From positions 19,584 to 83,583 of IMG/VR virus record IMGVR_UViG_3300021963_005690: a DNA stretch of 64,000 nucleotides; one strand, written 5' to 3'. The notes below the pieces were generated by a model, which was not told the DNA's origin, did not search any database, and saw only the letters and a list, made by a program, of their open reading frames with translations. The position numbers were made by a program, and so were the translations under genes. Positions 36,261 through 44,720 of this stretch are shown in pieces (positions within the stretch are counted from its first letter, which is position 1; the number at the start of each line of letters is the position of its first letter). The stretch is from a virus.

Positions 36261-38581
36261 TATAATTTGCAGGCTAAGCAATCCTCTTCTTCATCTATAT
36301 CATTAAAGCCACTAGGCAAATCTAATACAGTTTCATCTTGGCTCTTACTACCTGCTTTGTTAATCAAGCTATAGTAGAATGTTTTTAATCCCCACATATG
36401 TGCCTGCATCAAGTTCTTAGCAATCAATGTTGTTGGAACTTTACGTTCAGGGAAATGTGCAGGGTTATAGAATGTATTAGTTGATATTGATTGATCTACA
36501 TAGGCTGCAATAACTGCCGCGGTCTTTAAATAACCATCACAATCTTTTTGATCCCACATCAATTGATATTTATGTTTCAATTTATGATATTCGGGAACAA
36601 CTTGCACAAAACTTCCTGCTTTACTTTCTTTTACTGATATCAAACTCATTGGCATTTCAATGCCATTAGTACTGTTGATAACTACTGAACTAGATTCTAC
36701 AGGAGCCACAGCCATTTGTGTAGCATTACGGACACCATAACTACGCATCATAGCACGTAATCCTTCCCAGTTAAGTTCTGGATCAAAGTTAGTTAATTCG
36801 TTTACACCATTGGCACGTAATTCCCAAGGAAAGATACCTTGCCCATAACGTGTTTTATCGCTATGTTCGCAACGACCACGTTCTTGTGCTAGTTCTACAC
36901 TTGCTTCAGTTAAGTAGAAGGATAGATGTTCCATCCACGTCTTGACTTCAGCCAGGGAATCTTTTTCTCCGTATCTGAGACTTCGTTTGGCGTGCCAGTA
37001 TGCAAGATTAGTAATTCCAATTCCGAGAGGTCTGATTTCATCGTTTGATAGTTTAGACTGAATGGATAGAAAGTCTTGATAGTCAAGAATGTTATTGAGG
37101 CTACGATGCAATATGCGACAAGCACGGCGCATATCTTCTGGGTTACGGAACGCACCCCAATTGATACTGCCCAATGTGCAAAGAGCGATACGACCATCGC
37201 TGTCATCCAGACGTTTAAAGGATTTAGTAGGTAAAAGAATTTCACAGCATAAGTTACTCTGGTAAATTGTATGATATTCAGGATCAAATGGTCCTTGATT
37301 CATAACATTGTCAACGAACACTAAGTAGATACGACCTGTATCTGTTCGTTCTTTAAGAATGCCCGACTTGAATACTTCTTCAGCACTCATTGTTTTCTTT
37401 CTTAAGTCTTTACGTTTTTCATATTTAATGTATAATTCTTCAAACAATTCAGTATTTGAATAGAAAGCTTGGTAAAGATCAGGAACTTCATTAGGATCAA
37501 AGAAGGTTATTTGTTCTTTGTTTTTAAATCTTCTCCAGAAGAATGCACTAAGAACAACCCCATAGTCCATGAACCTGACACGTGTTTCGTCGGTTCCTTG
37601 ATTGTTTTTAAGTACGATAAGATCATCAAACTGATGATGCCAAATGGGATAAAATACAGTAGCACTTGCATTACGAATACCTCCTTGACTGCAACTTCTT
37701 AAGTCACCGAACCATTTCTTTAAGAACGGAATCATGCCGGTGTGCATAATCTCGCCACCACGAATAGGACTGCCTAATGGTCGTAGTCTACCAATTTCTA
37801 AGCCTATGCCAGCACGTTTGCTAGCATACTTTGCCATCATCTCACCAGAAGCAAATATGCTATCCAGATCGTCGTCACTGCGGATAAGTACGCAACTACT
37901 AAACTGTTTAGTAGGAGTCCCAAGACCAGCGAGAACAGGAGTAGCAAGAGTGAACAACCCATCACTGGCTGCATTGTAATATTCTTTAATATAACGCATA
38001 CGGGCGTTATTAGGTTCTTCTTTATGAAAAACTGTAGCGGCTGCAACCATGTATCTAATTTGAGGTGTTTCATATGTTTGTTTTGTTGAACGATTACGAA
38101 CAAGATATTTTTCAATTAATTGCTCAATGGCGGCATAACTATATTGTTCATCTTTAGAATGGTCAAGCATGTCATCCATCTTGTTCCAATCATCTTCACT
38201 ATACCATTCTAGTAGTTCTGGCGTATATAATCCTGTAGCTACATTAGTTACTACAATATCATAAAGACGGGGAGGTTCATAGTTGCCGTATACTGATTTT
38301 CTCAACATAGATAAACGTTGTTTACCTGCTACATATTGATAGTTTGTATGTCCTACATCTGGATTGTTTTCTACGTCAATCAAGTCAACTACAGCACGTA
38401 ACGTAATTTCATCTATCTCTTTTGTGGTTATTCCATCATAGAAATGTAGTTGACTTTTAATTTCCACCATCGATGGACTAACATCTGCTATTCCTTTGCA
38501 CACTGTAGCAACCTGTGCTTGCCATTTTTCTATCATTAATGGTTCTTTTTTCCCACTTCGTTTAATAATACTAATATTCAT
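36260..38581 (-). CDS. nrdA: Ribonucleotide reductase class Ia, alpha subunit
   Basis: 773 residues, close to E. coli NrdA. ATP-cone remnant at the N-terminus (IIKRSGKKEPLMIEKW). The active-site cysteines are in SSCVLIRSDDD, NLCCEILLPT and ALCTLGSINWG, and the C-terminal CLACKL pair receives electrons from glutaredoxin. Much of the central part (about 36.9-37.9 kb) is more GC-rich than the ends, suggesting gene conversion. Confidence 0.95.
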   Translation of the reverse strand: MNISIIKRSGKKEPLMIEKWQAQVATVCKGIADVSPSMVEIKSQLHFYDGITTKEIDEITLRAVVDLIDVENNPDVGHTNYQYVAGKQRLSMLRKSVYGNYEPPRLYDIVVTNVATGLYTPELLEWYSEDDWNKMDDMLDHSKDEQYSYAAIEQLIEKYLVRNRSTKQTYETPQIRYMVAAATVFHKEEPNNARMRYIKEYYNAASDGLFTLATPVLAGLGTPTKQFSSCVLIRSDDDLDSIFASGEMMAKYASKRAGIGLEIGRLRPLGSPIRGGEIMHTGMIPFLKKWFGDLRSCSQGGIRNASATVFYPIWHHQFDDLIVLKNNQGTDETRVRFMDYGVVLSAFFWRRFKNKEQITFFDPNEVPDLYQAFYSNTELFEELYIKYEKRKDLRKKTMSAEEVFKSGILKERTDTGRIYLVFVDNVMNQGPFDPEYHTIYQSNLCCEILLPTKSFKRLDDSDGRIALCTLGSINWGAFRNPEDMRRACRILHRSLNNILDYQDFLSIQSKLSNDEIRPLGIGITNLAYWHAKRSLRYGEKDSLAEVKTWMEHLSFYLTEASVELAQERGRCEHSDKTRYGQGIFPWELRANGVNELTNFDPELNWEGLRAMMRSYGVRNATQMAVAPVESSSVVINSTNGIEMPMSLISVKESKAGSFVQVVPEYHKLKHKYQLMWDQKDCDGYLKTAAVIAAYVDQSISTNTFYNPAHFPERKVPTTLIAKNLMQAHMWGLKTFYYSLINKAGSKSQDETVLDLPSGFNDIDEEEDCLACKL

Positions 38582-38584
38582 TTA

Positions 38585-39223
38585 TTACCTTTTATTTTTA
38601 TTTTGACATTTTCCGTTAAGATGCCATCTATTAAACATACCAATACTTGCTAATATGCCACAGGCGTCACATTTTTTCTTTGAGAGTTTTTTACCATAGT
38701 TAGGATTATTTTCTCCTGTTTTACCATACATTGGGTTTTTTGATCCTGATTGATCAAAATTTATTCGTTTAACTCCTACTTTTGATAACTTTATAGCATC
38801 TCTACTTTCGGAAGTATGCTTATAGCCATATGCCGGATGTTCTTCTCTTTTTTTACCATGCATGGGATTGTGTTCTCCGGTCATGTCTGGTCGTTTTTTA
38901 CCATATGCATGGTGTTTTTCTTTTGTTCTTCCAAACATACCATTTTGTTTTCCAATCAAACGAACACCATCTCCTCCATTAGTTTTATTTCTTAAAATTC
39001 CCGTACCCAAATCTATCCTACCATATGTTTTTATTAAATTAATTTCATGTTCCTTTGCTTCGGTATCAGTTAAATTTTCTTGTAATATAACAATACGTGA
39101 TATATCTGTTGGTTTGCCTATTTCATTTTTAGCTTTTGTCCAAGCCCTTTTATCCTTACCCTTACCTATATAGTAAGGGGTACCATCTTCTCGTAAATAC
39201 GCATAAACATAAAACTGATTCAT
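38585..39223 (-). CDS. GIY-YIG homing endonuclease with NUMOD3 repeats
   Basis: 212 residues. FYVYAYLREDGTPYYIGKGKDKRAW (residues 4-28) is the GIY-YIG core. Five NUMOD3-like repeats follow (GKQNGMFG, KHHAYGKK, EHNPMHGKK, EHPAYGY, GSKNPMYGK), then a C-terminal zinc finger (C-x2-C...H...C). It lies 4 bases upstream of nrdA's reading frame start, a classical target gene for homing endonucleases. Confidence 0.9.
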   Translation of the reverse strand: MNQFYVYAYLREDGTPYYIGKGKDKRAWTKAKNEIGKPTDISRIVILQENLTDTEAKEHEINLIKTYGRIDLGTGILRNKTNGGDGVRLIGKQNGMFGRTKEKHHAYGKKRPDMTGEHNPMHGKKREEHPAYGYKHTSESRDAIKLSKVGVKRINFDQSGSKNPMYGKTGENNPNYGKKLSKKKCDACGILASIGMFNRWHLNGKCQNKNKR

Positions 39224-39654
39224 CTTATTTTTTCTTTCAATGAGTCTATACTTATTCGGGTTGATAGCGTAAAATCTGTTGTTTTATTGGTTTGTACAGT
39301 GTTAGGCCAATAATTAAGTACATAGGTATCATATACTATAACTAATGAAACATCATCTCCTTGAGAATCAGTAGCTAACACAAACTCTATATCAGTAATA
39401 TCCATTAATAGTAGAGTATAACACATTCCTAGACCTCTTGCAAGCGTACAATAGGTGTTTTCTACCAAAAGTTCCCAAGGACCGGGCCATGTGGGTAAAT
39501 CAATTGGATGTAAATAATGGTTAACTAATGGGGCACGTTGCCACCATTTGTCTATTTCTACACATTGTTGATCTAAATCAAAATCTTTGATTTGATTGCG
39601 TAAATTATACCAGCTTTGTAATCTATTGTCGTAAGACGATTGAAATGAGTTCAT
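39220..39654 (-). CDS. Uncharacterised phage protein
   Basis: 144 residues, Trp-rich N-terminal part with KWWQRAPLVNHYLHP and LPTWPGPWELLVENTYC. The middle LGMCYTLLLMDITDIEFVLATD has alternating hydrophobics. This pattern is common in T4-like aquatic phages, but no function is known to me. It shares ATGA with the GIY-YIG gene downstream. Confidence 0.72.
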   Translation of the reverse strand: MNSFQSSYDNRLQSWYNLRNQIKDFDLDQQCVEIDKWWQRAPLVNHYLHPIDLPTWPGPWELLVENTYCTLARGLGMCYTLLLMDITDIEFVLATDSQGDDVSLVIVYDTYVLNYWPNTVQTNKTTDFTLSTRISIDSLKEKIR

Positions 39655-39665
39655 TAGATAACTAC

Positions 39666-40442
39666 TTATCTATTTTCAATATTAGCTAGCGTTTTCCTTG
39701 TTTTAGTCATATCAGCACATGTGTATTTCTGATAATTGTTTTTCAATATCTCTGGAATCGGAATTTCAACTACTTTAACATTGAAAGTGTTTGCTATATC
39801 CAAGAAACTCATAGGTTTCCCACTACCTACATTAAATATCCCGGATTCTTTCACATTTAAAAACTTTAAGTGAATATCTATTACATCTTCTACAGGAACA
39901 AAATCTCTCTTATGTTCTGCACTATTTTCAAATACACTAATTTCCCCCGTCTTTGATTGCTGATAAAACTGACTGAAGGGGCTTGCTTGTTTATCTTTGT
40001 GCTCTTCTCCTATACCATTTAATGCATATACATTAAAGTATCTAAATCCTTGTACTATACTTCCTGTAGGATGTTTTTCTACATATCTCTCAAATAAATA
40101 CTTGCTCCAGGCATAAGGATTTCTTGGATCAACTGGAGCAGTTTCAGTAAAATCTGTACCCAATCCATACACACTTGCACTACTAGAATATTGCATATTA
40201 ACTCCAAATGTTTTACATTCTTCATATAAGTCTATGCTAAACTCTGTGTTCTGTCTAAGTATCTTATCAATATCACGTTCGGTTGTGCTACTGATTCCAC
40301 CCATATGAATTACCCAATTAAAATCTATTACACTAGGTCTAATGCCATCCGACCACTCATATGTAGTAACATCATGCTCTGCTAGTGCTTTAAGCATATA
40401 ACTGCCTATAAAGCCTTTATGCCCTGTTAATAATATTTTCAT
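39666..40442 (-). CDS. ADP-heptose-epimerase-like NAD-dependent epimerase
   Basis: 258 residues, extended SDR. NAD-binding GHKGFIG at residues 7-13, catalytic region SSSASVYG and NPYAWSK (Y-x3-K). RDFVPVEDVI and GIFNVGSGKP are typical. The closest family by appearance is HldD/RfaD, which converts ADP-D-glycero-beta-D-manno-heptose to the L-glycero form. It follows the HldE-like and HAD genes, consistent with a heptose pathway. Short compared with about 310 residues in HldD. Confidence 0.8.
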   Translation of the reverse strand: MKILLTGHKGFIGSYMLKALAEHDVTTYEWSDGIRPSVIDFNWVIHMGGISSTTERDIDKILRQNTEFSIDLYEECKTFGVNMQYSSSASVYGLGTDFTETAPVDPRNPYAWSKYLFERYVEKHPTGSIVQGFRYFNVYALNGIGEEHKDKQASPFSQFYQQSKTGEISVFENSAEHKRDFVPVEDVIDIHLKFLNVKESGIFNVGSGKPMSFLDIANTFNVKVVEIPIPEILKNNYQKYTCADMTKTRKTLANIENR

Positions 40443-40732
40443 TTAAAATATGTACCTACGTTAAATGCTTTATCATCAATCCAAATATCATATGCAGGCT
40501 TACCCGACTTAGCAGTTGTATACTTTACACCCCAATCAGCTAATTGCATTAATGTAAGGTTATCCCAATTTTTTCCACTATTAGCACCACGTGCTGTCCA
40601 ATAATGTATCTCATTACCAGCATCATATAACATATTAAAATGTTGTATACGTGATAGATAAGGTTCAGCATTAGCATAATCACCATTGGTTGTAGTACAT
40701 ATTGTACCATCTATATCTACAATATATTTCAT
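40439..40732 (-). CDS. HAD-superfamily phosphatase (capsule/heptose type)
   Basis: 97 residues. Catalytic DxD in IVDIDGTIC (residues 4-12), then HYWTARG (Ser/Thr motif II) and YDIWIDDKAFN (motif IV). The small size and sequence resemble phage HAD phosphatases next to sugar nucleotide genes, which could fill the role of GmhB removing the 7-phosphate. Overlaps both neighbours by 4 bases. Confidence 0.75.
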   Translation of the reverse strand: MKYIVDIDGTICTTTNGDYANAEPYLSRIQHFNMLYDAGNEIHYWTARGANSGKNWDNLTLMQLADWGVKYTTAKSGKPAYDIWIDDKAFNVGTYFK

Positions 40733-41085
40733 TTTTGACTATCTCCGGGTAGTATTCTATAATTATCTTCTACACTATCGGGTGTACTAACTTCACAAAT
40801 CACACCCTCTTCAATACATATTAACTGATGCGGTAATAATGGTGGGTTATGCCATGTATCACCCTTCTCTAATATATGTTCGTATTGTGTTGCGTTTGCT
40901 GTATTGATACATATAACTTTGAACTTACCGGATACAACATGCCAAGTTTCATCTTTGATTGCATGAAAGTGCATACTAAATTTAGAGCCAGTATTAAAGT
41001 GCAACATCTTTCCGCAATATTTATCATTGGTAGCCCAGATATTTTCTGCTCCCCAACCCTTCTCTACAAATCCTTCAAGTCGCAT
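40729..41085 (-). CDS. Cupin-domain protein, sugar isomerase-like
   Basis: 118 residues. GSKFSMHFHAIKDETWHVVSG (cupin motif 1, about 33-53) and GDTWHNPPLLPHQL (motif 2) form a metal-binding cupin, as in mannose-6-phosphate isomerase type II tails. The protein lies between the heptose kinase and HAD phosphatase genes. Role uncertain. Confidence 0.75.
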   Translation of the reverse strand: MRLEGFVEKGWGAENIWATNDKYCGKMLHFNTGSKFSMHFHAIKDETWHVVSGKFKVICINTANATQYEHILEKGDTWHNPPLLPHQLICIEEGVICEVSTPDSVEDNYRILPGDSQK

Positions 41086-41830
41086 TTATTTCCTTTAATG
41101 TAGGTGCATATACACCAATGTGCTGTACTGTAATAGAACTAGCTTTAATAGCAAAAGATATTGCTTGTTCCATATCTTTTGTTGTTAAATATCCATAAGT
41201 CAATGCTGATAAGAATGTGTCTCCTGCACCGCACACATCAAATGCATCTACTTTAGGCACGTTGAATGTTTTGTTATTATATGATACACTACTGCCACCA
41301 TGGGTGATTACCATGTTAGAACAATCACTAGTTCTGCTATTATACTCTGTTTCATTGATCTTTACTATACATCCTTCAAACAGTTTTAAATCACGTTTCT
41401 TTGTATCAACAAAGATAGGACCATTATACTGTTGTCTAATGCCAATAATCAATTCTTCTGTAACAAAGCCTTTAGCATAATCAGAAATAACTATAGCATC
41501 ACTATCAGTTATAAATTCTAATATATAGTCTAATTTGCAAGGATGAGATTTCACATCGTCATCAATACGCATTAGTTGTTGTTTAGATTTTACATCTATT
41601 AAGCGTTTCTTTTTAGACGGGTCACCTAAGAAAGATGAAACAGTCAATCCCAATGCTAATAGATTTTCTTTTACATTGCTACCCATGCCTGATTTGATAT
41701 CAGTATGTTTAGGAACAAAAACGGGTACAGGAGCTTCTGGGCTAATTCTATCTACTGTACCATATTGATATTCATCAATGCAAGTGTCGCCTATTAATGT
41801 AATTTTCAATTGTTTTTGTTGTTGATTCAT
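41075..41830 (-). CDS. Heptose-7-phosphate kinase (HldE N-domain-like, PfkB fold)
   Basis: 251 residues. GDTCIDEYQYGTVDRISPEAPVPVF at the start is very like the HldE kinase domain (substrate loop 'RISPEAPVPV'), with GMGSNVKENLLALG and the ATP-binding DVCGAGDTFLSA near residue 205. It is about 60 residues shorter than the bacterial domain. In most bacteria this domain is fused to the adenylyltransferase; here the two are separate, overlapping genes. Confidence 0.88.
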   Translation of the reverse strand: MNQQQKQLKITLIGDTCIDEYQYGTVDRISPEAPVPVFVPKHTDIKSGMGSNVKENLLALGLTVSSFLGDPSKKKRLIDVKSKQQLMRIDDDVKSHPCKLDYILEFITDSDAIVISDYAKGFVTEELIIGIRQQYNGPIFVDTKKRDLKLFEGCIVKINETEYNSRTSDCSNMVITHGGSSVSYNNKTFNVPKVDAFDVCGAGDTFLSALTYGYLTTKDMEQAISFAIKASSITVQHIGVYAPTLKEINAT

Positions 41831-42182
41831 CTATCGTTCTATCAAAGAATACTAACTCTTTAGCATACTCTGACCCTATTACTGTTTTATCTTTCCAATC
41901 ACTGCCAACTAGCATTATGTCTGGACTGTATTGTTCAATTATGTTTTCTAATTCAAAATCTGTATTAAAAACTAATACTTTATCAACAGCTTTTAAGTTA
42001 CTAAGTAATGCTATTCTATTATCTATTTTATTGAATGGTCTATCACTGCCTTTTTTCTCTGTTACTCTGTTATCGGAATCAATTGCTACTACAAGATATG
42101 TACCTAAACTCTTTGCATAGTTTAATAGTTCCAAATGGCCTATATGCAATATATCAAATGTCCCGTTAACAAAAACTTTCAT
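41775..42182 (-). CDS. Heptose-1-phosphate adenylyltransferase (HldE C-domain-like)
   Basis: 135 residues. VNGTFDILHIGHLELL has the HxGH nucleotidyltransferase motif and VVAIDSDNRVTEKKGSDRPFN closely follows the pattern of the HldE C-terminal domain (VAVNSDxSxxxLKGxxRP). It attaches AMP to heptose-1-phosphate. Overlaps the kinase gene by 56 bases in another frame, a split version of the fused bacterial gene. Confidence 0.85.
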   Translation of the reverse strand: MKVFVNGTFDILHIGHLELLNYAKSLGTYLVVAIDSDNRVTEKKGSDRPFNKIDNRIALLSNLKAVDKVLVFNTDFELENIIEQYSPDIMLVGSDWKDKTVIGSEYAKELVFFDRTIDESTTKTIENYINRRHLH

Positions 42183-42970
42183 AGTCCCAATGATTTACGA
42201 ATATTTGTTGCACTTATGGCATGTATTTTGTCATCAAATGTTTCTTGTTCAATCTTATATCCAACATCACGTCCATATGTAATATTCACAATGTTTGGCA
42301 CAACTTGAATCTCATATTGACCTTGATATAATGGATCTAAATCACGTTTAATAAATGATTTGACTTTTTCAATTTCAAATGGGTTACTTCCTTGCCAACC
42401 TTGACAGTCCCGTATTTGAATAACAACCTGTCCTGTCTTATTTATAGCACGTTCAAACAATGCACTATGACCATCATGCCATGGTTGCCACCGTCCTAGC
42501 ATTTGCACCGTTTCTTTTTTCCAATCAAAAATAGGTCTGCGTCTATTGTCATATAGATGTGCAAATATAAACTCACTCCATTTTTCTGAGTTTTGTTCGG
42601 TGATACGGAAATCATATACTTCTGGTGGAATGAATGCTTTGTTAGTATCTTCATAGCGACCCTCTTTTATTGTATCTACCCAAATAGTCCAATCAGCTTT
42701 GAAGTTATTACGCATCTCAACTAGTGGTGCAACAAAGTCACATATAACGTAATCAACATCAGTCATTGCATCTGCTAGTTCACGCATACGCAAACTTTGA
42801 CGTATACGTCCTTCTTTGCTGAAATCCCAATCATTATATTTTTTACGAACATCATCTGCGTTTAGCCAAGCTACACGTTTATTAGCTGTTTGTAAGTGAC
42901 CGAGTAAGTGTTGTGCCAGATAAGTTTTGCCTGAGCCTGGCAGACCCATAATTAGAATACGTTGTGTCAT
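42179..42970 (-). CDS. APS-kinase-like domain fused to nucleotidyltransferase
   Basis: 263 residues. N-terminal P-loop GLPGSGKTYLAQHLL (residues 8-22) and WLNADDVRKKYNDWDFS, as in adenylylsulfate kinase, with the later CDFVAPL region. The C-terminal half has GRWQPWHDGHSALFERA, the H-x-G-H nucleotidyltransferase motif, ending ISATNIRKSL. A similar fusion occurs in phage and bacterial polysaccharide gene clusters. Precise substrates unknown. TATAAATA and AGGAGA lie upstream. Confidence 0.82.
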   Translation of the reverse strand: MTQRILIMGLPGSGKTYLAQHLLGHLQTANKRVAWLNADDVRKKYNDWDFSKEGRIRQSLRMRELADAMTDVDYVICDFVAPLVEMRNNFKADWTIWVDTIKEGRYEDTNKAFIPPEVYDFRITEQNSEKWSEFIFAHLYDNRRRPIFDWKKETVQMLGRWQPWHDGHSALFERAINKTGQVVIQIRDCQGWQGSNPFEIEKVKSFIKRDLDPLYQGQYEIQVVPNIVNITYGRDVGYKIEQETFDDKIHAISATNIRKSLGL

Positions 42971-42992
42971 GTTTATCTCCTGATATAAAAAT

Positions 42993-43000
42993 ATTTATAG
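42993..43000 (-). promoter_or_regulatory. T4 late octamer (leadered)
   Basis: TATAAATA on the minus strand 22 bases before the kinase/nucleotidyltransferase ATG, with CAGGAGA between. It heads the heptose gene operon. Confidence 0.65.
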
Positions 43001-43024
43001 TAGAGATATATTACCCGTTTATTT

Positions 43025-43405
43025 TTAACTATCGTTAACTTTGCCAAATTTTTCATTAGCTATAGAGATTACTGACGGGTGATGGCCTTTTCTGCAATCA
43101 AATTGTCTACACGCTATGGGTCTATATTCATATATAGAACATTTACCATTTACAAACATATTACAACCTCCACCATTTTTCTTAAAGATTGTTACTATAG
43201 GACCTATATTAGGATTAGCATTACGTTGTTCAAGTGTGGGTGTAACTAAACTTAGTGGATATTTACCTGAACTAATTTCGTCCGGAGTTAAATTAGGAGC
43301 AAGTAATTCACAACATCTAGTACATGTGCCACACGGTACATCCTCAATAGGTTCATCCGTTGTGATAGATGTTAAATTTATAGACAAAATGTTGAAGTGT
43401 TGCAT
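43025..43405 (-). CDS. YkgJ-type cysteine-cluster protein
   Basis: 126 residues. CGTCTRCCELL near residue 25, GGGCNMFVNGKCSIYEYRPIACRQFDC near residues 79-105: the C-x2-C-x2-CC...C...C...C pattern of the YkgJ/UPF0153 zinc/iron-binding family. Found beside several phage modification genes. Function unknown. Confidence 0.85.
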   Translation of the reverse strand: MQHFNILSINLTSITTDEPIEDVPCGTCTRCCELLAPNLTPDEISSGKYPLSLVTPTLEQRNANPNIGPIVTIFKKNGGGCNMFVNGKCSIYEYRPIACRQFDCRKGHHPSVISIANEKFGKVNDS

Positions 43406-44026
43406 TTATTTCTCAAATGTGATAAAAAATACTTGAGTTAGTCTGCTATCTTCTTTTGTAGTACCAAAATATTTATTTGACTTATGATAGATATCACCTT
43501 TGTATATTACTAACCGATTAAACACATTACCAATTATATCTACCGGGGTGAATAGTTGTTGATATAGTTCAACATCTTCTTTTGTGTTAATTTGTTTTAA
43601 TTTATTATACCCAGCCTGATCATTCATATAGCTTGTCCATTTATCAACATCATTGCAACGATATAACGTTGTACCCGTTGATGGGTCAGCATTTGGATTC
43701 AAGTACAATAATGCGGCATAATCAATATTATTATCTTGATGTACCCAACTGTCACCGTCATTTTCAGTTGTTAGCTGAAAATAAGATTTGATACTTAGGC
43801 CTTGTTTTCCTGTCATTCTTGTTATAATATTTGAAACTGCATTAAGTACGTTATCACCGTATATTTTATCAAGATCGTATACATGATCTGTTCTTGAACC
43901 TGGCCAATCTGTATGTGTATTATATTTTTGTGTAAATTGTTGTGCGTTTAAAAATTCTTGTTGTAATGCCCAAGCCCTAACTTGATTTGGATATGGTAAA
44001 AAATTATTAATTGTTAGAGTATCCAT
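43406..44026 (-). CDS. Fe(II)/2-oxoglutarate oxygenase-like protein
   Basis: 206 residues. WVHQDNNIDYAALLYLNP (about residues 94-111) holds an H-x-D pair, TGTTLYR follows, and LVIYKGDIYHKSNKYFG...RLTQVFFI supplies the distal His and Arg. The order fits prolyl-4-hydroxylase-like oxygenases (DUF6445-like group, from memory). It overlaps the SGNH-like gene upstream. Confidence 0.75.
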   Translation of the reverse strand: MDTLTINNFLPYPNQVRAWALQQEFLNAQQFTQKYNTHTDWPGSRTDHVYDLDKIYGDNVLNAVSNIITRMTGKQGLSIKSYFQLTTENDGDSWVHQDNNIDYAALLYLNPNADPSTGTTLYRCNDVDKWTSYMNDQAGYNKLKQINTKEDVELYQQLFTPVDIIGNVFNRLVIYKGDIYHKSNKYFGTTKEDSRLTQVFFITFEK

Positions 44027-44720
44027 TATTTAATTCCTTTATTAATAAATCTGCTACATTGATATGTTCTTCTTTTGACCAATATTCTTTATCAGTTTCT
44101 TTACCTGGTATATTTCTAGAAGCATTTAGCAAATTAGTTCCTCTTAATATATAGTTACTTACATCATTGAATTCATTATCTTCACATTGGTCGCACCATA
44201 CGTCAAATGCTAACCACCTACATCCTGCCTTATCTAATACATTTTGACAAGATGTAAACATTACTTTGAACATTTCTTTATACCAAGGTTCAGAATTAAA
44301 CGGCCCGTAAGCTGACCACATAAAGTTTTTAGCATAGTGACAGGTTGTACGATCCATTAAATGGTATGATAATCTTTTAGTTCTTATTCCGTCATCATCT
44401 TCATTTAAATCTGTTATCCTATAATGGATATCCGGATGATTAGGAATAATATCATACTCGTTTGCTAGGCCAAACTCAAAACGGGTAGGCGCTGTCCATC
44501 CTATCAATACAATATCATCTTTTGTTAAAGGCAATGATTGTAATTTTCTAGCGATTCTCCAATTACTAGATGCAGGTAATGAATAATCAGTTAGTGGTTG
44601 ATTTAACTTTTTAGCTAAAACTGCAGGCCATACAAGTTCTTTTCGCTGGTCCTCACTTATACTAGCATCAGTAAAAAAGTTCCAACCCCACATGTAACTA
44701 TCACCAAATGTGTAAATCAT
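44007..44720 (-). CDS. SGNH-hydrolase-like protein
   Basis: 237 residues. MIYTFGDSYMWGW has the GDS motif at the N-terminus; DYSLPASSNWRIARKLQS gives the second block with Asn, and the C-terminal W..EEHINVADLL supplies an E/H-containing block. The core matches GDSL/SGNH esterases acting on O-acyl groups. It overlaps the glycosyltransferase gene upstream (ATGA) and the oxygenase downstream. Confidence 0.6.
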   Translation of the reverse strand: MIYTFGDSYMWGWNFFTDASISEDQRKELVWPAVLAKKLNQPLTDYSLPASSNWRIARKLQSLPLTKDDIVLIGWTAPTRFEFGLANEYDIIPNHPDIHYRITDLNEDDDGIRTKRLSYHLMDRTTCHYAKNFMWSAYGPFNSEPWYKEMFKVMFTSCQNVLDKAGCRWLAFDVWCDQCEDNEFNDVSNYILRGTNLLNASRNIPGKETDKEYWSKEEHINVADLLIKELNNGYSNN

